Positions 1 through 5,198 of a DNA stretch of 5,198 bases are shown piece after piece. The translations under genes were made by a program, and so were the position numbers. The stretch is from an uncultured beta proteobacterium. GTDB taxonomy: Bacteria > Pseudomonadota > Gammaproteobacteria > Burkholderiales > Rhodocyclaceae. The notes beneath the pieces were generated by a model. That model was not told the origin of the DNA. It made no database searches and worked only from the letters and a program-made list of their open reading frames with translations. Where the stretch lies: NCBI GenBank assembly GCA_903930395.1, contig CAIYYE010000222.1, positions 1-5,198 of the forward strand, given 5' to 3'. The number at the start of each line of letters is the position of its first letter. Position 1 is the first letter of the stretch.

Positions 1-25
1 CGTAGCACTTTGCGATGGCAGGTAT

Positions 26-51
26 AAAAAAAGCGCCCTCAGGCGCTTTTT
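26..51 (-). terminator. Rho-independent terminator of suhB, probably bidirectional
   Basis: On the minus strand, downstream of the suhB stop, the stem AGCGCC/GGCGCT with a four-base TGAG loop is followed by seven T. A-T pairs extend the stem to ten base pairs (28-37 with 42-51). The plus strand also reads the stem followed by TTTTT-C-G-TTTT, so the same hairpin could end a convergent plus-strand gene to the left of the window. Bases 1-25 hold nothing I can recognise. Confidence 0.88.
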
Positions 52-74
52 CGTTTTGTGACTAGGCGAATTGG

Positions 75-887
75 TCAGCCGCGAATCGAATCCGGCAATT
101 TGTCCTGCACCAGCTTGAGCAGCGGGGCGAAGACCGTGGGGGTGCCGGCGATCAGGTTGCCGGTTTCGAGGTAGTTGGCGTCGCCGCGCAGGTCGCTGAC
201 GAGGCCGCCAGCTTCCGAAATGAGCAGTGCACCGGCTGCCATGTCCCAGGGGGACAGGCCGAACTCCCAGAAGCCGTCATAGCGGCCGCAGGCGACGTAA
301 GCGAGGTCCAGCGAGGCGGCACCAGGGCGACGCTGGCCAGCGGTCTTCTGGGCCAGTTCCTTGAAGATGGCGAGGTAGGTGTCGATCAGATCGAACATGC
401 GGTAGGGGAAACCGGTACCGATCAGCGAGTCCTGCAGCTTGTTGCGCTTGGAGACGCGGATGCGGCGCTCGTTGAGGAAGGCGCCGGCGCCCTTGCTGGC
501 AGTAAACAGCTCATTGCGGTTGGGGTCGAAGACGACGGCCTGTTCGATGATGCCACCCTTGGCCAAGGCGATCGAGACAGCGTACTGCGGCATGCCGTGA
601 ATGAAATTGGTGGTGCCGTCGAGCGGGTCGATGATCCACTGGTACTCAGCGTCGTTGCTGCCCCTGCCGGCGGTCTCGCCGGACTCCTCTGCTAGAATGC
701 CGTAGTTGGGATAGGCTTCCATGAGGATTTCGATGATCGCGGCTTCCGCGGCTTTGTCGACCTCGGTGACGAAGTCGTTGGGTTGCTTGGCGGTGACTTT
801 GAGCAGGTCGAGGTCGTTGGAGGCGCGATTGATGATCTGGCCGGCACGACGCGCTGCCTTGATGGCGATATTCAGGGTTGGATGCAT
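75..887 (-). CDS. suhB: Inositol-1-monophosphatase family protein SuhB (Nus-complex partner)
   Basis: This is a cytoplasmic, Mg2+-dependent inositol monophosphatase-fold protein of 270 residues (E. coli SuhB has 267). The metal-binding motifs are intact: E67-E68 in EESGE, D87 and D90 in [11 protein letters not shown] (84-94), and W214-D215 in the second family signature (WDMAAG, followed by SEAGG at 224-228). The start is firm because [13 protein letters not shown] parallels the E. coli N terminus MHPMLNIAVRAAR, and NDFVT-VDKAAEA follows. In E. coli the protein hydrolyses inositol phosphates in vitro, but its main role is with NusA, NusB, NusE and NusG in rRNA antitermination and folding. The second role is inferred here from orthology. 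It is divergent from trmJ, as in E. coli. A boxA sequence takes the place of a normal ribosome binding site, and a terminator follows the stop. Some other member of the IMPase family is possible but unlikely, given the end-to-end similarity. Confidence 0.95.
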   Translation of the reverse strand: MHPTLNIAIKAARRAGQIINRASNDLDLLKVTAKQPNDFVTEVDKAAEAAIIEILMEAYPNYGILAEESGETAGRGSNDAEYQWIIDPLDGTTNFIHGMPQYAVSIALAKGGIIEQAVVFDPNRNELFTASKGAGAFLNERRIRVSKRNKLQDSLIGTGFPYRMFDLIDTYLAIFKELAQKTAGQRRPGAASLDLAYVACGRYDGFWEFGLSPWDMAAGALLISEAGGLVSDLRGDANYLETGNLIAGTPTVFAPLLKLVQDKLPDSIRG

Positions 888-891
888 GAGC

Positions 892-900
892 TTAAAGAGC
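892..900 (-). promoter_or_regulatory. boxA (NusB/NusE-binding site) in the suhB leader
   Basis: The minus strand reads GCTCTTTAA, identical to the core of the rRNA-leader boxA of E. coli (TGCTCTTTAAC). It ends four bases before the suhB ATG, and no separate purine-rich Shine-Dalgarno is visible nearby; the only candidate (TAAG) overlaps the boxA. In E. coli the Nus complex represses suhB through a boxA in its leader, mainly by blocking translation. The same arrangement is inferred here. A nine-base exact match on the right strand of a gap this size is expected by chance in roughly one of several thousand cases. No boxC (TGTGTTT-like) was seen. Confidence 0.75.
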
Positions 901-904
901 TGAT

Positions 905-922
905 GGGTGGCCGAGGCCGCCC
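905..922 (-). promoter_or_regulatory. Stem-loop just upstream of the suhB boxA
   Basis: GGGCGGC and GCCACCC on the minus strand form a seven-base-pair stem with one mismatch-type position (C opposite A on this strand; G-T wobble on the plus strand) and a four-base CTCG loop. It lies four bases 5' of boxA. The order stem-loop then boxA recalls the boxB-boxA order of rRNA leaders. The stem is clear in the sequence; a regulatory role is inference. No T-run follows on either strand, so it is not a terminator. Confidence 0.4.
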
Positions 923-926
923 TATC

Positions 927-932
927 TATATT
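927..932 (+). promoter_or_regulatory. Weak candidate -10 element for trmJ
   Basis: TATATT matches five of six bases of the -10 consensus and would give a trmJ leader of only about 15 bases. No recognisable -35 box is present at the proper spacing. trmJ must be transcribed from within this gap or from inside suhB, because nothing co-directional lies upstream, but the exact promoter is uncertain. Confidence 0.22.
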
Positions 933-943
933 TGAAAGACCGA

Positions 944-949
944 ATTTTA
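944..949 (-). promoter_or_regulatory. Candidate -10 element for suhB
   Basis: TAAAAT on the minus strand matches five of six bases of the sigma70 -10 consensus. A start about seven bases downstream would give a leader of about 50 bases carrying the stem-loop and boxA. No good -35 box lies 16-18 bases upstream, where the sequence is already trmJ coding (GCAGGA at a 17-base spacing), so the call is tentative. Confidence 0.35.
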
Positions 950-953
950 CACC

Positions 954-1715
954 ATGAACCCTGAAGTCCTGCTGTCACGTATCAGAGTGGTCCTGTGCCG
1001 CACCAGTCATCCCGGCAATATCGGTGCGGCGGCGCGAGCCATGAAGACGATGGGGCTTTCCCGCCTCTATCTGGTCGAGCCGAAGCAGTTTCCCGATCCT
1101 GAGGCGGACGCCCGGGCCACATCGGCGGTCGATGTGCTGGAAAAGGCGACTGTCACTGCCTCGCTGAAAGATGCACTGGTCGGGACCTCGTTTGTCGTGG
1201 CGCTGTCGGCACGGCAGCGCGACATCGGGCCGGTGCTCGGGGCACCGCGTGAAACCGTGGCGCGGCTGATCGCTGAAGCCGGGCAGGGCGAGGTGGCGCT
1301 TGTTTTTGGTAACGAGACGGTGGGTCTGAGCAACGATGAAATCCTCCATTGCCATGCTGCGGTGACGATCCCGACCAATCCCGATTTCAGTTCGCTCAAT
1401 CTCGGATCGGCAGTTCAGGTGCTCAGCTACGAATGCCGCATGGCGGCCTATGCCGAGCGTCCTCCGGTGCTTGAGCAGGGCGTGACCCCCTTTGCCTCGC
1501 CGGCAGCCACCCATGACGAGGTGGAGGGGTTGTATGGCCATCTGGAGGCGGTGATGACCGATACCGGCTTCTTCAATCCGGAGCAGCCGGGGCGTCTGTT
1601 GCCGAAGTTGCGTCGCCTGTTTGGACGGGTTCGTCTGGAGAAGGACGAAATCAATATCCTGCGGGGTATTCTGGCCTCTACCCAGGTCAGGACCGGGCAC
1701 GGCCGCAAGGGCTGA
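954..1715 (+). CDS. trmJ: tRNA (cytidine/uridine-32-2'-O)-methyltransferase TrmJ
   Basis: This is a SPOUT-class, S-adenosylmethionine-dependent methyltransferase that modifies the ribose at position 32 of the tRNA anticodon loop. It works in the cytoplasm as a dimer. The 253 residues compare with 246 in E. coli. The motifs appear in order: [20 protein letters not shown] (16-35) with N22 and the conserved R28; [14 protein letters not shown] (116-129); and the knot segment [15 protein letters not shown] (142-156) containing SSLN. The C-terminal extension typical of TrmJ is present, with YGHLE (194-198), KLRRLFGR (218-225) and [11 protein letters not shown] (232-242), which separates it from the shorter TrmL. 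Similarity begins at about residue 8, so ATG 954 is the sensible start, although no clear Shine-Dalgarno precedes it (GAAAGA is 14 bases away). It is divergent from suhB, and its stop is 22 bases from the end of the convergent HDOD gene. The family also contains general RNA methyltransferases, but the C-terminal match favours TrmJ. Confidence 0.93.
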   Translation: MNPEVLLSRIRVVLCRTSHPGNIGAAARAMKTMGLSRLYLVEPKQFPDPEADARATSAVDVLEKATVTASLKDALVGTSFVVALSARQRDIGPVLGAPRETVARLIAEAGQGEVALVFGNETVGLSNDEILHCHAAVTIPTNPDFSSLNLGSAVQVLSYECRMAAYAERPPVLEQGVTPFASPAATHDEVEGLYGHLEAVMTDTGFFNPEQPGRLLPKLRRLFGRVRLEKDEINILRGILASTQVRTGHGRKG

Positions 1716-1737
1716 CAGGTTCCTGGCTGGGGCCAGC

Positions 1738-2616
1738 TCAGGCAAAGCTGCTGTGCATCTCCGTCGCCATGGCCTCGATTTCCGGGCGCAGGTGGCCGTA
1801 TTTCTCTTCGAGCAGGGCCATCTCGGCAGGTATTTCAGCCTGGTCCTGCATGAGCCATTCGAAATGGCCGCCACTGAGCATGTTGGCGACGTAAAGGGTG
1901 TCTGACAAATTGCGGATGGTGGTCGGCGTCGGGCGCATGTGATCATGGTCTATCGTCGCCTCGACGATTTCCTCGGGCAAACCCAAGGCGTTGAGCAGGG
2001 ATACGCCTATGCTTTCATGCCACTGGATGATCAGATATTTGATGGTGTCGGGCCGATGGCGCAGTTCTTCGTACTGGGTGGCGCGATACAGCATGTAGAA
2101 GGCACCAAGGTCGTGGATCAAGCCGGCCAGCATGGCTTCATCACGATTCTGGCGGGTCATCTGAGTGGCGATGATATTCGCTGCAGCGGCCGTCTTGATC
2201 GAATGGTCCCACAGCGAGTGGGTGAGTTCGGAAAATTCGGCCATGCCCTTGGCGCGCAGCAACTGGGTCATGACGATGGCGAGCGAGGCGGTGCGCACGG
2301 CATTGAGGCCGAGCCGTGTAATGGCTGATTTGAGATCAACGAGCATCTGCCCACCCGGATTGAAGGCGACCGAATTGGCAAGATGGAGCAGTTTGGCCGA
2401 AATCAGCGGCTCGACCGAGACGGCATGGGCGACATTGGCAATGCTTTGCGCCGGATCGTTGAGTATCTTGCGCAGGCGCAGGACGGCGTCGAAATAGGTG
2501 GGGAACACAACCTCGCCGGAAAGCTCCTTGGCGATGTCGGCAAGCATCTGGAAACGCTGCGACTTGAGGGCGTCGCCTTTCTTGTCCTGATCGTTTTCTG
2601 GGCTGGCAATCATCAT
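1738..2616 (-). CDS. HDOD-domain protein (putative signalling or regulatory protein)
   Basis: This is a 292-residue soluble protein made almost entirely of one HDOD domain (about 25-250), with no signal peptide, membrane segment or attached output domain. HDOD is an HD-superfamily helical fold found in bacterial signalling proteins; its biochemical activity is generally unproven, so no specific function is assigned. Recognisable features are the N-terminal helices around FPTYFDAVLRLRKILND (38-54), the HSLWDHSIKTAAAA segment (133-146), AGLIHDLGAF (164-173), the WHESIGVSLLNALGLP stretch (199-214) and DHDH (223-226). HD-type metal ligands appear retained (H138, H168-D169, H200, H224-D225). The acidic, helical C-terminal tail (about 255-285) is not recognised. 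ATG 2616 is the first possible ATG, because an in-frame TAA lies at 2623-2625; a second ATG follows directly at 2613. No Shine-Dalgarno is visible and the hupB terminator ends just upstream, so its expression signals are unclear. The gene is convergent with trmJ and co-directional with hupB. Confidence 0.88.
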   Translation of the reverse strand: MMIASPENDQDKKGDALKSQRFQMLADIAKELSGEVVFPTYFDAVLRLRKILNDPAQSIANVAHAVSVEPLISAKLLHLANSVAFNPGGQMLVDLKSAITRLGLNAVRTASLAIVMTQLLRAKGMAEFSELTHSLWDHSIKTAAAANIIATQMTRQNRDEAMLAGLIHDLGAFYMLYRATQYEELRHRPDTIKYLIIQWHESIGVSLLNALGLPEEIVEATIDHDHMRPTPTTIRNLSDTLYVANMLSGGHFEWLMQDQAEIPAEMALLEEKYGHLRPEIEAMATEMHSSFA

Positions 2617-2631
2617 GCCGTATTATTCAAC

Positions 2632-2657
2632 AAAAACCCCGCCTTGTGGGCGGGGTT
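2632..2657 (-). terminator. Rho-independent terminator of hupB
   Basis: On the minus strand AACCCCGCC, a five-base CACAA loop and GGCGGGGTT form a nine-base-pair stem that runs into TTTTTG. This is a textbook intrinsic terminator about 60 bases after the hupB stop. Its T-run ends only about 15 bases before the ATG of the HDOD gene, so most hupB transcription should not reach that gene. Confidence 0.92.
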
Positions 2658-2663
2658 GATGGT

Positions 2664-2678
2664 CACAGCCTGGCTGTG
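2664..2678 (-). other. Hairpin in the hupB 3' UTR
   Basis: CACAGC and GCTGTG form a six-base-pair stem around a three-base loop. It is not followed by a T-run. It lies between the hupB stop and the hupB terminator and would be part of the hupB transcript. Its role is unknown; protection of the mRNA 3' end is one possibility. Confidence 0.45.
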
Positions 2679-2686
2679 GTGCTGAC

Positions 2687-2701
2687 GGGGCAGTGTGCCC
2701 C
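2687..2701 (-). other. Second hairpin in the hupB 3' UTR
   Basis: GGGGCA and TGCCCC form a GC-rich six-base-pair stem with a three-base loop, flanked by a GTCA repeat on the minus strand. With the 2664-2678 hairpin and the terminator it makes three successive hairpins within about 70 bases. It begins 14 bases after the hupB stop on the transcript. Confidence 0.45.
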
Positions 2702-2715
2702 TGACATCTGCCTGC

Positions 2716-2988
2716 TTAGTTGCAGGCGTCCTTCAGGCCCTTGCCGGCGCGGAACTTCGGCGACTTGGCGGCCTTGATTTCGAGGGTCTTGCCGGTGCGC
2801 GGGTTGCGGCCGGTGCGGGCTGCGCGCTCGCCAACGTAGAAAGTGCCGAAGCCGATCAGATTGACGGTATCGCCAGCCTTCAGTGCAGCCTTGATGGTGT
2901 CGACGGCGGCATCCAGTGCACGACCGGCAGCAGCCTTCGAAATGTCGGCTTGAGCGGCGATGGAGTCAATCAGTTCAGTCTTGTTCAT
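2716..2988 (-). CDS. hupB: DNA-binding protein HU-beta
   Basis: This is a 90-residue histone-like nucleoid protein of exactly the usual HU length. HU dimers bind DNA without strong sequence preference, bend it, and help to compact the nucleoid and support replication, recombination and transcription. The sequence shows the N-terminal helical dimer core ([18 protein letters not shown]), the GFGTF turn (46-50), the basic beta-arm with RNPRTG (61-66), where P63 is the intercalating proline, and the conserved C terminus [13 protein letters not shown] (75-87). GFGTF and RNPRTG, with no IHF-type features, support HU over IHF. The subtype (beta) is inferred from its place directly downstream of lon, as in E. 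coli and many proteobacteria. Cys89 in the final ACN is unusual, since the E. coli proteins end AVN. The start is fixed by a strong ribosome binding site, and the gene has its own promoter and terminator. Confidence 0.96.
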   Translation of the reverse strand: MNKTELIDSIAAQADISKAAAGRALDAAVDTIKAALKAGDTVNLIGFGTFYVGERAARTGRNPRTGKTLEIKAAKSPKFRAGKGLKDACN

Positions 2989-2993
2989 TTAGG

Positions 2994-2999
2994 TCCCCT
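2994..2999 (-). promoter_or_regulatory. Ribosome binding site of hupB
   Basis: AGGGGA lies five bases before the hupB ATG on the minus strand. It is the only clear Shine-Dalgarno sequence among the complete genes of this window, which suits an abundantly made protein. Confidence 0.8.
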
Positions 3000-3039
3000 A
3001 ACAATGGTTTTGAAGTGGTGAAAACTTTGCGAGGACGGA

Positions 3040-3069
3040 TTTATATATCTGGCGAAATCCTTGTGTCAA
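3040..3069 (-). promoter_or_regulatory. Sigma70-type promoter of hupB
   Basis: A perfect -35 box TTGACA (3064-3069) is followed after 18 bases by TATAAA (3040-3045), five of six bases matching the -10 consensus. The overlapping TATATA at 3042-3047 would give a 16-base spacer instead. Initiation near 3033 would leave a leader of about 45 bases. It lies downstream of the lon terminator, so hupB can be transcribed independently of lon. Confidence 0.85.
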
Positions 3070-3072
3070 GCG

Positions 3073-3089
3073 GATTTTCAGAGATTTTC
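3073..3089 (-). promoter_or_regulatory. Possible UP element upstream of the hupB promoter
   Basis: GAAAATC occurs twice on the minus strand (3083-3089 and 3073-3079), ten bases apart. This places short A-tracts on the same helix face at about -40 to -46 and -50 to -56, where the alpha subunit of RNA polymerase binds UP elements. The repeat is seen directly; its function is inferred. Confidence 0.4.
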
Positions 3090-3103
3090 CGGAGCGCCGT
3101 ACA

Positions 3104-3145
3104 AAGGGAAGGAGGCCGGCAATAAGACGCCGGCATCCTTCCCTT
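3104..3145 (-). terminator. Rho-independent terminator of lon
   Basis: Starting five bases after the lon stop, a 17-position stem (3104-3120 with 3129-3145) contains a single internal mismatch between an eleven-pair outer section, counting both sides of the mismatch, and a GCCGGC inner section. The loop is eight bases. On the minus strand it ends in CCCTTTGT, so the T-run is short and imperfect, but the stem is long and GC-rich. It separates lon from the hupB promoter. Confidence 0.78.
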
Positions 3146-3150
3146 GCAAA

Positions 3151-5198
<2,048 letters not shown>

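Noticed and set aside
1723..1736. Small hairpin CTGGC-TGGG-GCCAG between the trmJ and HDOD stop codons, as a shared terminator
   Set aside because: The stem is only five base pairs and no T-run follows on either strand, so it does not qualify as an intrinsic terminator.
975..1946. Long minus-strand open frame of 323 codons overlapping trmJ and the HDOD gene end
   Set aside because: It is rich in Arg, His and Cys with no recognisable domain and lies antisense to the well-conserved trmJ. It is a shadow of GC-rich coding DNA.
1939..2685. Plus-strand open frames opposite the HDOD gene
   Set aside because: They are antisense to a gene with clear domain conservation, have no ribosome binding sites, and encode no known motifs.
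3004..3030. Imperfect inverted repeat GTTTT/AAAAC in the hupB leader as an operator or attenuator
   Set aside because: Only five A/T-rich pairs around a nine-base loop; too weak to support a structure or a protein site.

Overview
This window is a compact, GC-rich chromosomal housekeeping segment, most likely from a betaproteobacterium. The Rhodocyclaceae (Dechloromonas/Azonexus relatives) are my best guess, based on protein character and on lon lying next to hupB; this is an inference. There are no mobile elements, CRISPR arrays, RNA genes or pseudogenes, and no gene-free stretch over 300 bases.

Layout from left to right: a terminator that can work in both directions (26-51); suhB on the minus strand (75-887); a 66-base divergent intergenic region; trmJ on the plus strand (954-1715); after a 22-base gap, a convergent HDOD-domain gene on the minus strand (1738-2616); the hupB terminator and two further hairpins (2632-2701); hupB, encoding the nucleoid protein HU-beta, on the minus strand (2716-2988), with a clear sigma70 promoter and ribosome binding site; the lon terminator (3104-3145); and lon, encoding the ATP-dependent protease, on the minus strand (3151-5198), whose 5' end lies outside the window.

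Two functional groups are visible. suhB and trmJ are divergent neighbours, as they also are in E. coli, and both serve RNA metabolism: SuhB as a Nus-complex partner in rRNA transcription, TrmJ as a tRNA 2'-O-methyltransferase. lon followed by hupB is the end of the protein quality-control cluster common in proteobacteria (often tig-clpP-clpX-lon-hupB). Here hupB has its own promoter and terminator, and lon has its own terminator, so they appear to be separate transcription units.

The most interesting signal is regulatory. The suhB leader carries an exact boxA core (GCTCTTTAA, the NusB/NusE binding sequence of rRNA leaders) four bases before the start codon, where a Shine-Dalgarno sequence would normally be, with a stem-loop just upstream of it. 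This fits Nus-factor autoregulation of suhB, known in E. coli. Also notable are an HDOD gene that starts directly after the hupB terminator without a Shine-Dalgarno sequence, tandem hairpins in the hupB 3' UTR, and helically phased A-tracts upstream of the hupB promoter. I see no evidence of an undescribed multi-gene system here.
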